Made by a program: the position numbers and the translations under genes
From: Aeromicrobium sp. Root344
Lineage (GTDB): Bacteria; Actinomycetota; Actinomycetes; Propionibacteriales; Nocardioidaceae
Assembly (NCBI RefSeq): GCF_001425755.1
Contig: NZ_LMDH01000001.1
Span: forward strand, 2,127,518-2,191,517
Direction of reading: 5' to 3'
Length of the DNA: 64,000 nt
Part shown: positions 44,598 through 52,834 of the stretch, piece by piece
How the letters are laid out: every line of letters begins with the position of its first letter
Numbering within the stretch: the stretch's first letter is position 1
The notes under the pieces: generated by a model
What the model was told of the DNA's origin: nothing
The model's database searches: none
What the model saw: the letters and a program-made list of their open reading frames with translations, nothing else

Positions 44598-45272
44598 ATG
44601 GCGAGAGTACTAACGGGTCAGCCGAGCACAGATCAGGCGCTCGCCGATGCCTTCAGGGATCTCGGAGTCGCGACGACCCACGAGGCGCTGGGACGCGTGG
44701 GTCTCATGAGCGCGCGTCTGTGCCCGAGGCAGAGCGACACTGCGATCTCGGGCGTCGCGGTGACCTGTGAGGTGCCGCCGGGTGACAACTGGATGCTGCA
44801 CGTCGCCGTCGACCTTGCTGGCCCGGGGGACATCCTCGTCGTCACCCCGACCTCGCCATGTGACGACGGCTATTTCGGCGATCTGCTTGCCACCGCCGCG
44901 CAGGCGCGGGGGGTGCGGGGCCTCGTGATCGACGCAGGCGTGCGCGACGTCCGCACGTTGCGCAGCATGGGCTTTTCTGTGTGGAGCAAGACGGTCAGCG
45001 CCCAGGGCACGGTCAAGGAGACGCTTGCCAATGTCCAGGTGCCTGTCGTCTGTGGCGATCAGCTCGTCAATCCGGGCGACGTCGTGGTGGCCGACGACGA
45101 CGGTGTGTGCATCGTGCCCCGCCTGGACGCCGAGGTCGTCCTCGAGGCGGCGCGCTCGCGGGCGGCCGACGAGGAACTCAAGCGTCAGCTGTACACCTCA
45201 GGACGTTCGAGCCTGGACATTGACCCGGCGCTGCGACGCCGCCTGGAGGAGAAGGGACTGATCTATGAGTGA
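44598..45272 (+). CDS. ligK: RraA-fold aldolase, LigK type (4-carboxy-4-hydroxy-2-oxoadipate aldolase)
   Basis: A 224-residue RraA-family protein with ATTHEALGRVGLMSARLCP, GPGDILVVTPTS, the metal/substrate loop GDLLATAAQARGVRGLVIDAGVRD (the R-D pair binds the metal and pyruvate) and VNPGDVVVADDDGV. The length and the VIDAGVRDV motif match HMG/CHA aldolases (LigK/GalC), which split the last intermediate of the protocatechuate 4,5- and gallate pathways to pyruvate and oxaloacetate. AGGAGG sits 8 bp before ATG 44598. LigJ at 50803, the preceding enzyme, supports this role. Other RraA-like activities remain possible. Confidence 0.85.
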   Translation: MARVLTGQPSTDQALADAFRDLGVATTHEALGRVGLMSARLCPRQSDTAISGVAVTCEVPPGDNWMLHVAVDLAGPGDILVVTPTSPCDDGYFGDLLATAAQARGVRGLVIDAGVRDVRTLRSMGFSVWSKTVSAQGTVKETLANVQVPVVCGDQLVNPGDVVVADDDGVCIVPRLDAEVVLEAARSRAADEELKRQLYTSGRSSLDIDPALRRRLEEKGLIYE

Positions 45273-45822
45273 CGGTTTGTTCGAGCGTCCTCGTACCCCG
45301 CGACGCGTCGTCACGACGACGCGTGACGGACGGTCGGGCGTCGCGAGCGACGGCCCCGTACCCAATGCGCTGCACCATGAAGCCATCCCGGGGATGCTGA
45401 GCAGCGTCGTCTACCGGACGGCCGCGCCCCTGCTGCCGGCGTCCGAGCAGGAAACCGCGCCGCCTCAGGGTCCGCTCGTTCCCGGACCGGGGGAGACCTC
45501 CCTGGTGATCGTGCAGTTCCCTCCGGACAGTGTGTTTGCCGAGCCTGGGTTCGACGGAGCCGCGGCCGGCGCGGAGACGTTCGCGTTCGCCGCCGACTTC
45601 GCCAGTCGTTTCGAGCCGGATGCGCCCGGCTTCCACACCACCGACAGCGTCGACTACGACATCGTCCTCGACGGCGAGGTCTGGCTCGAGCTCGACGACG
45701 AGACCGTCCATCTCCGGCAGGGCGACGTCGTCGTGCAGAACGGAACCAGGCACGCCTGGCGGAACCAGGGCGACCGCCCTGCCACGTTGGCCTTCGTTCT
45801 GATCGGAGCGACCAGGCACTGA
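45265..45822 (+). CDS. Cupin-domain protein of unknown function
   Basis: A 185-residue single-cupin protein. Motif 1 is GFHTTDSVDYDIVLDGEVWLEL and motif 2 GDVVVQNGTRHAWRN; one His lies in each, but the second His of the classical HxH is replaced (HTTDSVD), so metal binding is uncertain. Related cupins occur in many aromatic gene clusters without a proven role. It overlaps ligK by 8 bases, so it is co-translated with it. A ring-cleaving oxygenase, an isomerase or a sensor role can be imagined. I cannot assign a reaction. Confidence 0.85.
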   Translation: MSDGLFERPRTPRRVVTTTRDGRSGVASDGPVPNALHHEAIPGMLSSVVYRTAAPLLPASEQETAPPQGPLVPGPGETSLVIVQFPPDSVFAEPGFDGAAAGAETFAFAADFASRFEPDAPGFHTTDSVDYDIVLDGEVWLELDDETVHLRQGDVVVQNGTRHAWRNQGDRPATLAFVLIGATRH

Positions 45823-45873
45823 CGCCTCGTCGTACGCAACACGAGTGCCCACGAGGGCAGACGGGAACACTTC

Positions 45874-47052
45874 ATGACGACTACCTCCTCCCCGAGGACC
45901 CCCACATCCGACACCGCCGACCTCGGTGCGTCCTCGGCCCCGCCGGCGACCATGCTCGCCGCGCGACAGCACGAACGCGGTGAGCCGTTGCTCATCGACC
46001 GCGTCGATCGCCCCCGCGCCACTGGCACCGACGTCATCGTCGAGGTCAAGGCCTGCGGAATGGTGCCCAACCTGGCGAACGTGCTGGCCAACTGGGAGAC
46101 GTGGTTCCCTCATGAGCCGTTGCCGCCCCGACCGGCCACCTTCGGGCTGGACCCGGTGGGAGTGGTGCACGAGGTGGGCGAAAAGGTCATCGGCGTCCGA
46201 CCTGGCGACCGTGTCTACGTCAACCCCACCCGCTCCTGCGGTGCATGCCACCCGTGTGCCGACGGGCGCCTCCAGGAGTGCCATTACTGGGTGTTCGCCG
46301 GCTACTTCGCGTTCCATCCCGACGGTGTCGCGATGTTCGAGAAGTATCCCCACGGGGGCTTCTGCGAGTACATGTTGGCTCCGCAGGCAGCGCTCGTGAA
46401 GCTGCCCGACTCCCTCGACTTCCGGCACGCGACGCGCCTGGGGTATCTCGGCACCGCCTATGCCGCCGTCAAGAAGCTCGGCCCGCTCGGAGGCAAGTCG
46501 CTGCTCGTGCACGGAGCCACGGGCACCCTCGGTGTCGGGGTGACCCTTGTGGCACTCGCGCTGGGAGCTTCGAGGGTCTACGCAGTGGCGCGTGGAGTGC
46601 CGCTGCTCGAGCGACTGCAGGCTCTTGCGCCTGGCCGGATCGAGATCTTCAGCAACACCGAAGGAGGGACCGCGGAATGGGTCCGCTCGCGCACCGGGGG
46701 ACTGGGGGCCGATTTCCACGTCGACACCCTCGCAGCCGTCGGGTCCCTGGACTCGTTCAAGGATGCCGTGCACGCCGTGAAGCGTGGCGGCACGATCGTC
46801 AACATCGGAGGTGCTGCCGGTGAGGTCGGGCTCGATCCGAAGTACTTCATGGACAACGCCCTGTCGTTCATCGGGTCCGCCTGGTTCACGACGGCCGAGT
46901 GCATGGAACTCGTGGGGCTGATCGAATCGGGGGTCGTCGACATCCAGTCGGTGCTGGAGCCCAAGGCCTGGCCCTTCGAGCAGATCAACGACGCGATCAA
47001 CGGCGTGACCAGCGGCGACGGAGGCTTCACCAGCTATCTCGTCGAGCTATGA
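45874..47052 (+). CDS. Medium-chain dehydrogenase/reductase (zinc alcohol dehydrogenase-like)
   Basis: A 392-residue MDR protein. The structural zinc lobe is complete (Cys-x2-Cys-x2-Cys-x7-Cys in CGACHPCADGRLQEC). The cofactor motif is HGATGTLGVGVTLVALALG. The usual catalytic-zinc GHE motif is replaced by GLD (ATFGLDPVGVV), and the first zinc Cys lies in an atypical KACGMVPNL context, so catalytic zinc may be absent. It follows the cupin by 51 bp, probably in the same operon. It may act as a reductase or non-zinc dehydrogenase on an aromatic aldehyde, alcohol or ring-cleavage product. Confidence 0.85.
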   Translation: MTTTSSPRTPTSDTADLGASSAPPATMLAARQHERGEPLLIDRVDRPRATGTDVIVEVKACGMVPNLANVLANWETWFPHEPLPPRPATFGLDPVGVVHEVGEKVIGVRPGDRVYVNPTRSCGACHPCADGRLQECHYWVFAGYFAFHPDGVAMFEKYPHGGFCEYMLAPQAALVKLPDSLDFRHATRLGYLGTAYAAVKKLGPLGGKSLLVHGATGTLGVGVTLVALALGASRVYAVARGVPLLERLQALAPGRIEIFSNTEGGTAEWVRSRTGGLGADFHVDTLAAVGSLDSFKDAVHAVKRGGTIVNIGGAAGEVGLDPKYFMDNALSFIGSAWFTTAECMELVGLIESGVVDIQSVLEPKAWPFEQINDAINGVTSGDGGFTSYLVEL

Positions 47053-47116
47053 CGCCCGCTCGGCACGACGAGGCCCTCCGGATCCTTTCCGGACGGCTTC
47101 GTCACGCCGGGCCAGC

Positions 47117-48874
47117 TCAGTCCTTGACGGGTCGGCCGAGGACGTGGGCGAGCACGGCGGCCAGCCGGTCCCGCGCGCCGGGCTCGGCCGTCGCAGCGCG
47201 CCATACGACGTAGCCGTCGGGGCGCACAAGGACGGCCCCGTCCTCGGCGACCTCCCGCACCCGAGCCCAGTCGAAGTACAGATCCTGTGCCTCTTCGTCG
47301 CCCACCACCACGGCCTTCAGGTAGGGCAGTGCGAGGTCCACTGCCGCTTTCGCCCAGGGGCGGCCACTTGGCCCAGTCAGGAGGGTGAAGACCCCGTCCC
47401 CGACAAGGTCGAGCGTGGACACCCGGCGACCGCGGTCGTCGACGAGCCACACGTGCGGAAGCTTCGCACCCGGGCGCGTGGTGTGCTGGGCATGCACCTC
47501 CCGGTCGAGATGGAACACCTCGGGAGCCTCGGCGTCGAGCACGACCGCGTCGGAGTCGTAGCGGTGGTTCAGCTCGATCCCCAACGCGTTGTACTCGTTG
47601 TCCTTGAGGTGGAGCACCGCGGCCAGGTCGGCGCGGGCGCGCGCACCCTCGGGCGTCTGCGCGGTGAGCTTGGCCGCTCCCGACGGGCCGCCGGCGCGCT
47701 CCGCGGCAAGTGCGCTGTGGAGCCCTGCGTATTCCCGGCGCGACTGGTTGGCCCGCCGCACGACCTGTTCGCCCACCGGCGCCCGCTCTGCAGAGTAGGA
47801 GTCCAACAGGCTCTCGCCAGCACGGCCGAGGATCACGTACGCGAGCTTCCAGGCGAGGTTGAACCCGTCCTGGATGCTCGTGTTCGACCCGAGTCCGTTC
47901 GACGGCGGATGTCGGTGCACGGCGTCGCCGCCGCAGAAGACCCGCCCCCGCGAGTACGCCGGCGCCCAGGCCTCGTTGACGTACCAGGGGCTCACCGCCG
48001 TCACGACCGCCTCGAAGTCGGGGTCTCCGACGAATCGGCGGATCCGTTCCTGGGCGGTGTCCACGCTGAGGTCCGGCGCCCCCGCTTCGGGGTCGAAGCC
48101 CCACCCCGCGATCCACCGGTCCCATGGCCGGACGGCGCGGAGCAGGCCGAGCCCGATCTCGCCCACGGTCACGTCCTGGTTGACGATCCAGGTCAGCACG
48201 CTCGGCCGGTGCGACATGTACTTGGACAGGTCTCCCTCGAACTGGGCGTACACGGTGCCTCCGCGGTGCATCTGGCCCTCGACCGCCAGTCCGGCGTCAG
48301 CCATGACCTTCGATCGGGCACCGTCGGCACCGACGAGGTAGCGCACGCGCACGGTATGCACCCGCCCGGTCAGCCGGTCCTCGAGCTCGACATCCACCCC
48401 TTCGGGGTCTTGAGAGCTCGACAGGTACTGGGTGTTGAACCACACGACGGCCCCGCGCGCGGCCGCAGTCTCCACAAGGAGAGGCTCGAGCAGGGGTTGG
48501 GGTAGGTCGGCCATCCGGCAGGGGCTCGCCGCCCGGTACTCGCCATACCTCTGGTCGCCGAGACCGAAGCTGGCGATACGTGCGAGCTCCCAGCCGGCCA
48601 GGCTGGTGGTGAACGAGGTGTCACCCATCAGCTCCCACGGTGTTGCTCGGGCCAGGGCCTCGTGCTCGAGACCCAAGCTGCGCAGGATCTCCATCGTCCT
48701 CAGGTTGGTGACGTGCGCGCGGGGAGAATCCGCGAGCCAGTTCTGCCGGTTCACCGCGATGACTCGGAGACCGTACGTGGCCAGGGTCAGGGCCGTGGTG
48801 GCTCCCATGGGACCGGTGCCGACGACCAGGACGTCGGCGTCGAAGTCGGCGTCCGCGATCTCCAGGGACGTCAT
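47117..48874 (-). CDS. Class A flavin monooxygenase (phenol/2,4-dichlorophenol hydroxylase-like)
   Basis: A 585-residue FAD-dependent aromatic hydroxylase. It has the dinucleotide motif VVGTGPMGATTALTLATYG (about 16-34), the DG motif LVGADGARSKVM and the GD motif VFCGGDAVHRHPPSNGLGSNTSIQD (key GGDAVHRHPP). A C-terminal thioredoxin-like domain is typical of PheA/TfdB/MhpA enzymes. It would hydroxylate a phenol ortho to the OH with NAD(P)H and oxygen. It overlaps the VAO-type oxidase gene (ATGA), so the pair probably acts in sequence on 4-substituted methoxyphenols. Confidence 0.9.
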   Translation of the reverse strand: MTSLEIADADFDADVLVVGTGPMGATTALTLATYGLRVIAVNRQNWLADSPRAHVTNLRTMEILRSLGLEHEALARATPWELMGDTSFTTSLAGWELARIASFGLGDQRYGEYRAASPCRMADLPQPLLEPLLVETAAARGAVVWFNTQYLSSSQDPEGVDVELEDRLTGRVHTVRVRYLVGADGARSKVMADAGLAVEGQMHRGGTVYAQFEGDLSKYMSHRPSVLTWIVNQDVTVGEIGLGLLRAVRPWDRWIAGWGFDPEAGAPDLSVDTAQERIRRFVGDPDFEAVVTAVSPWYVNEAWAPAYSRGRVFCGGDAVHRHPPSNGLGSNTSIQDGFNLAWKLAYVILGRAGESLLDSYSAERAPVGEQVVRRANQSRREYAGLHSALAAERAGGPSGAAKLTAQTPEGARARADLAAVLHLKDNEYNALGIELNHRYDSDAVVLDAEAPEVFHLDREVHAQHTTRPGAKLPHVWLVDDRGRRVSTLDLVGDGVFTLLTGPSGRPWAKAAVDLALPYLKAVVVGDEEAQDLYFDWARVREVAEDGAVLVRPDGYVVWRAATAEPGARDRLAAVLAHVLGRPVKD

Positions 48875-50481
48875 CGGTCGTCTGGCTCCGCGGCACGGTC
48901 ACGGGCCGGCCAGATGCCGTGGCGGCCGGGGGCGAGGACGCCGTTCGGGTCGACCGCGTCCTTGAGGCGTTCGACGAACCTGCGGTAGGCGTGGTCGTTG
49001 AATGACGCGAAGGACGCGGCGAGGTCCATGAGGGCGAGGTGGGGACGGGCATCGAGATAGCCCATCTCGCCCAGCGCGGTCACCATCCTCCGACCGGTTT
49101 CCACCGCTGCCCGGACGCTGGCCGGATCGGTGCGGTCGTACCGGATTCCGGCGATGGGGACGGCCGACCGCTCGCCGGTGACCATGATGCCCGCACCGAA
49201 GTTCAGTCCGGCGACGGCGTACTGACGGCGGAGCTCTTCGACCACGGCGCGCACGGCGGAGCCAAGTAGGGGGACGACGGGGGAGACGTCGAGGTGGGCC
49301 ACATGAGCAGGCATCGACTCGATGGCCTTCATCGTCGGGATGCCGGCGGTGATCAGCTCGGCTGAACGGGTGAAGTCATCCCACTCATCGCGAGCGTAGA
49401 CACGAACCGGGTGCACCCGGCCGCTGGGGATGTCGTCCCAGGCGGCCTGGATGCGTCGCAACCGGAGGTCCACCAGCTCGCGATCGCCCCAGACGGCGGC
49501 GCGAACAGCCCAGGAGCCGATCCCCCTCTCGGAGCCGATTCGCTGGAGCTCCTCGTCGGTGAACGGCGTGGGGCGGGCGGGCACAGGGTCGTCCAGCACC
49601 ATGTGCGCGGCGCGCAGGGTCGAGTACATCGCGACGATCCCCTCGAGGTGTCCGGCGAGCCGCAGCTCCCGGATCGTGTCGATCGCCTGCTCGAGATCGG
49701 CGTCGTCGTCGACCACGAGCACGAGAGGTGCGTAGGCGTCTGGACGTCGTTGGAGCCACACGCCCATGCGTACGACGATGCCGAGGTTGGACTGCACGAA
49801 CAGCTCGTCCAGCGACGGTCCTAGGCTGCGTCGGTAGACGTGCCCTGAGGCACTGTCAGGAAGTGCGCCTTGGCCGGTGCGCAGCAGGTCGCCGTCGGGA
49901 AGCACCACCTCGAAGCCGGCATGCAGTCGGTAGTCGGCGCCATAGCGCTGGTAGGTGTGACCCGAGTCCATCGTGTTGCCGATGACCGAGCCCCAGGACA
50001 GGTCGGGGACCGGCGTCATCAGGTCGAGCCCGCGCTCGGCGATGGCGTCGTGAAGATCCTGCCAGGTCACTCCCGGCTCGACGACCGCGTACGCGAGATC
50101 CTCGTTGATCTCGATCACGCGGTCGAGTCGCTGGAAGCCGAGCTGGATCGCGCCACGGCGACTGGGGGAGGCGCCACCGTGACCAAGGTTGCGCCCTTGG
50201 CTGTGCGGGGAGACCGGGACGCCCCAGCGATTCGCGATGCGCATGACCTCCTGTACCTGAGCCACGGACCCCGGCTGCACGACAGCCGACGCGGCGAACG
50301 TGTCGTCGCCGGGGATCCAGTACGGGTCCTTGAACTCGTCGACGGCCTCGCGTTCGGTGCGAACCCATTCCGCTCCGACGACGGACACCAGCTCCGCCAC
50401 CATCCCGGGCTCGAGCGTGGTGTCACCCGCTGAGCCGGGCGCGGAAGTCTCCAGCCGGTCGCCCTCGTGAGCCAGGCTCAT
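48871..50481 (-). CDS. FAD-linked oxidase, VAO/4-cresol dehydrogenase type
   Basis: About 536 residues. The PCMH-type FAD domain shows VPVSPHSQGRNLGHGGASP, VVEPGVTWQDLHDAI, SWGSVIGNTMDSGHTYQRYGADY (key GNTMDSG) and the C-terminal DPNGVLAPGRHGIWP. These resemble vanillyl-alcohol oxidase, eugenol oxidase and p-cresol methylhydroxylase, which oxidise the benzylic carbon of 4-alkylphenols. I chose ATG 50481, which has AAGGGGG 5-6 bp upstream; ATG 50532 is possible. Its promoter faces that of ligJ across a region with paired 14 bp inverted repeats. Confidence 0.88.
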   Translation of the reverse strand: MSLAHEGDRLETSAPGSAGDTTLEPGMVAELVSVVGAEWVRTEREAVDEFKDPYWIPGDDTFAASAVVQPGSVAQVQEVMRIANRWGVPVSPHSQGRNLGHGGASPSRRGAIQLGFQRLDRVIEINEDLAYAVVEPGVTWQDLHDAIAERGLDLMTPVPDLSWGSVIGNTMDSGHTYQRYGADYRLHAGFEVVLPDGDLLRTGQGALPDSASGHVYRRSLGPSLDELFVQSNLGIVVRMGVWLQRRPDAYAPLVLVVDDDADLEQAIDTIRELRLAGHLEGIVAMYSTLRAAHMVLDDPVPARPTPFTDEELQRIGSERGIGSWAVRAAVWGDRELVDLRLRRIQAAWDDIPSGRVHPVRVYARDEWDDFTRSAELITAGIPTMKAIESMPAHVAHLDVSPVVPLLGSAVRAVVEELRRQYAVAGLNFGAGIMVTGERSAVPIAGIRYDRTDPASVRAAVETGRRMVTALGEMGYLDARPHLALMDLAASFASFNDHAYRRFVERLKDAVDPNGVLAPGRHGIWPARDRAAEPDDR

Positions 50482-50802
50482 GTTCGCCCCCTTCTGTCCC
50501 GCGCCCGCTCTGGACGCTAGGGACTCAGTCATGGTGCCGCTTCGGCGATGTTGGGGAAAAGCGGAGAACATCGCCGTTCCAACTCGGCTTTGTCGAAGTG
50601 TCGCGGGCCATCAGGTTCTTCGCCAAAACCGAATTGCAGAGGAGTTTTTCTCCGCTTTTCCAATCGTTGAGGCGCTGCGACGCTGTGACGACCGCCGCAC
50701 CTGATCGACACCTGATCGGGACGGACGGGCGCCGAGCTCACGAGCGATGAGCTCGATCAGGCGTCCAAACATCAACGACGCCACCGGAGGTAGGACTCGC
50801 AC
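50482..50802. promoter_or_regulatory. Divergent control region with 14 bp inverted repeats and a tandem repeat
   Basis: GGAAAAGCGGAGAA (50555-50568) and its exact complement TTCTCCGCTTTTCC (50648-50661) lie 79 bp apart, as for two operator sites with DNA looping. CACCTGATCG occurs twice, at 50698-50707 and 50709-50718, with an 11 bp period (one helical turn). These lie between the oxidase gene (minus strand) and ligJ (plus strand). No gene is seen in the gap. Confidence 0.55.
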
Positions 50803-51846
50803 ATGATCATCGACTGCCACGGGCACTTCACGAGCGAGCCGGCCGCGTTCCGGGATCACCGCGACGCCCAGGTGGCGTACGCCGAGGGGTGTGCGTCGAA
50901 GCCCGAGCCGTATCAGGGCGTCCCGGATGACGAGCTCCGGACGATCGTGGAGGCCAACCAGCTGCGCCTCCAGCGCGAACGGGGCACCGACGTGACGATT
51001 CTGTCGCCGCGGGCCTCCGGCATGGGTCACCACGTGCCCGGCGAGGCCGCAGCCATCGCCTGGGCGCAGTTGTCGAACGACACCGTGGGTCGCATCGCCG
51101 ATCTCTTCCCCGATCATTTCGTCGCTGCGTGCCAGCTCCCGCAGACCGTGGACGGTGGGCTTGACGCCGCCGTCGCCGAGGTGGAGCGCTGTGTCGAGGC
51201 CGGATTCGTGGCATGCAATGTCAATCCCGACCCTTCGGGTGGTGCGTGGACCGCTCCGCCCCTGCCGGATCCGTGGTGGGACCCGCTGTGGAACGCTCTC
51301 GAACGGCTCGACGTACCGGCAATGATCCACGCCTCGGCGTCGACCCGTCCCGCGGTGCACACGACCGGTGCCCACTACCTCGCCGCCGACACCGCCGTCT
51401 TCATGCAGTTGATCGGCAGCGATCTCTTCCAGCGTCATCCGGGTCTGCGGCTCGTCATCCCGCACGGCGGCGGAGCCGTGCCCTACCACTGGGGGCGGTA
51501 CCGCGGGATCGCACACAAGAACGACGTCCTGGACGGCTTCGAGCGGTTGCGGGACAACGTCTTCTTCGACTCGTGCGTCTATCACCAGGCCGGCATCGAC
51601 CTGCTGCTTCGGGTGATCGGGCCCGGCAACGTCCTGTTCGGATCGGAGCTGCTGGGTGCAGTGGCGGGCGAGGACCCGGAGACCGGTGGCGCGTTCGACG
51701 ACACCCGGCGCTACCTCGAGGCCGCCGGGCTGGACGAGCCCGACCTCCGCCGCGTCTTCGAGGGCAACGCGCGGCGCGTCTACCCGCGGCTGGACACGCG
51801 GCTGGTTGCCCGAGCGACGGCGCGCGCGGAAGGAGCACGAGTATGA
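50803..51846 (+). CDS. ligJ: 4-oxalomesaconate hydratase (amidohydrolase family)
   Basis: A 347-residue amidohydrolase-fold protein that closely follows SYK-6 LigJ as I recall it: metal site MIIDCHGHFTSEP, SPRASGMGHHV, NPDPSGGAWTAPPLPD, HTTGAHYLAADT, PHGGGAVPYHWGRYRG, DSCVYHQAGIDLL and EGNARRVYPRLD. LigJ hydrates 4-oxalomesaconate to 4-carboxy-4-hydroxy-2-oxoadipate in protocatechuate 4,5-cleavage and gallate degradation. GGAGG lies upstream of ATG 50803. It overlaps the next gene by ATGA. The enzyme before it (ring-cleavage dioxygenase, hydrolase or tautomerase) is not in this window. Confidence 0.93.
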   Translation: MIIDCHGHFTSEPAAFRDHRDAQVAYAEGCASKPEPYQGVPDDELRTIVEANQLRLQRERGTDVTILSPRASGMGHHVPGEAAAIAWAQLSNDTVGRIADLFPDHFVAACQLPQTVDGGLDAAVAEVERCVEAGFVACNVNPDPSGGAWTAPPLPDPWWDPLWNALERLDVPAMIHASASTRPAVHTTGAHYLAADTAVFMQLIGSDLFQRHPGLRLVIPHGGGAVPYHWGRYRGIAHKNDVLDGFERLRDNVFFDSCVYHQAGIDLLLRVIGPGNVLFGSELLGAVAGEDPETGGAFDDTRRYLEAAGLDEPDLRRVFEGNARRVYPRLDTRLVARATARAEGARV

Positions 51847-52754
51847 GTGCCACCACGACCATTCGGCTCGCCGGCGCTGCCCAGGGCTTCAACTGGTTGC
51901 CCGTCTTCGTGGCTGAGGAGCGAGGCCTGTTCGCGCAGCACGGCCTGAGCATCGTGTTCCACAAGGTCGGCTCCGTCGAGAAGGCGACCGCCGCGGTGCG
52001 CGACGGCGACGCGGACCTGGCCATCACTCCTCCGGAGGGCGCAGTCGCCGACCACCTGGCCGGTGGCAACCTGCGCATCATCGGCTCCAACGCCGAGCGT
52101 CTGCCGATGTCCATGGTGGCGCGCCCGGGCATCGCCGAGCTGGCAGAGCTGCGCGGCGCCACGATCGGGACGTCGTCGCTGACCGAGGGGACATCGATCT
52201 ATACGCGGCGGCTCCTCAGCCGCGCCGGCGTCGAGCCGGACGCCTACACGTTCTCGCTGGCAGGGATTCACACCGCGCGCTGGACCGCCCTGCAGAACGG
52301 CGAGATCGACGCTGCTCCCCAGCCGCTCCCTTGGAGTCTGCTCGCCCAACGTGAGGGTTACGGCCTGCTCGGCGACATCTGGGAGGTCATCCCGGAGATC
52401 GTGTTCGCCGCATTGATCGGCAGGGCTGACTGGCTCGACGCCGATGAGGACGCTGCCGGGCGCTTGGTCCGCGCCTTGGCAGAGGCCCACGACATCGTCA
52501 ACGACCCCGGTGCCGATGCCACGACCGTGCCGGTCTACCAACGCATCACGACGCCCGAAGAGCCCGAGCTCGCCGCCGAGGGGTTCACCATCACCCGCGA
52601 CCTTGGCATGTGGTCCCGGGGGCTGCAGGTTTCCGAAACGGCTCTGACCACGTCGATCGACCTGATGATCGAGGCCGAGCTTGTCCCCGAACAGAGCCGC
52701 GATGACGCCGTCGGCGTCGTCGACACCCGTTTCACCGACCAGATCACCGACTAG
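51843..52754 (+). CDS. Solute-binding-fold (NMT1/THI5-like) protein without signal peptide
   Basis: A 303-residue protein with the type 2 periplasmic-binding fold: IRLAGAAQGFNWLPVFVAEERGLF at the N-terminus, AAVRDGDADLAITPPEG, ELRGATIGTSSLTEGTSIYTRRLL and ALQNGEIDAAPQPLPW. No signal peptide or lipobox precedes the fold and no permease or ATPase genes adjoin it, so it is probably cytosolic. Cytosolic relatives include 4,5-dihydroxyphthalate decarboxylase and THI5-type enzymes. It is co-translated with ligJ (ATGA) and followed by the demethylase. An enzymatic role, such as tautomerase or decarboxylase in the ring-cleavage route, is an open possibility. Confidence 0.8.
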   Translation: MSATTTIRLAGAAQGFNWLPVFVAEERGLFAQHGLSIVFHKVGSVEKATAAVRDGDADLAITPPEGAVADHLAGGNLRIIGSNAERLPMSMVARPGIAELAELRGATIGTSSLTEGTSIYTRRLLSRAGVEPDAYTFSLAGIHTARWTALQNGEIDAAPQPLPWSLLAQREGYGLLGDIWEVIPEIVFAALIGRADWLDADEDAAGRLVRALAEAHDIVNDPGADATTVPVYQRITTPEEPELAAEGFTITRDLGMWSRGLQVSETALTTSIDLMIEAELVPEQSRDDAVGVVDTRFTDQITD

Positions 52755-52834
52755 TGGTTGGTCCGCCGGACGCGGACCCACCTCGACCACCCATCCGAAC
52801 GAAATCACATCCCGCACAGCAGAAGGAACCGACC

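Noticed and set aside
47077..47093. TCCGGA hairpin between the MDR gene and the flavin monooxygenase gene as terminator
   Set aside because: A 6 bp stem of self-complementary sequence with no T-run; too weak to call.
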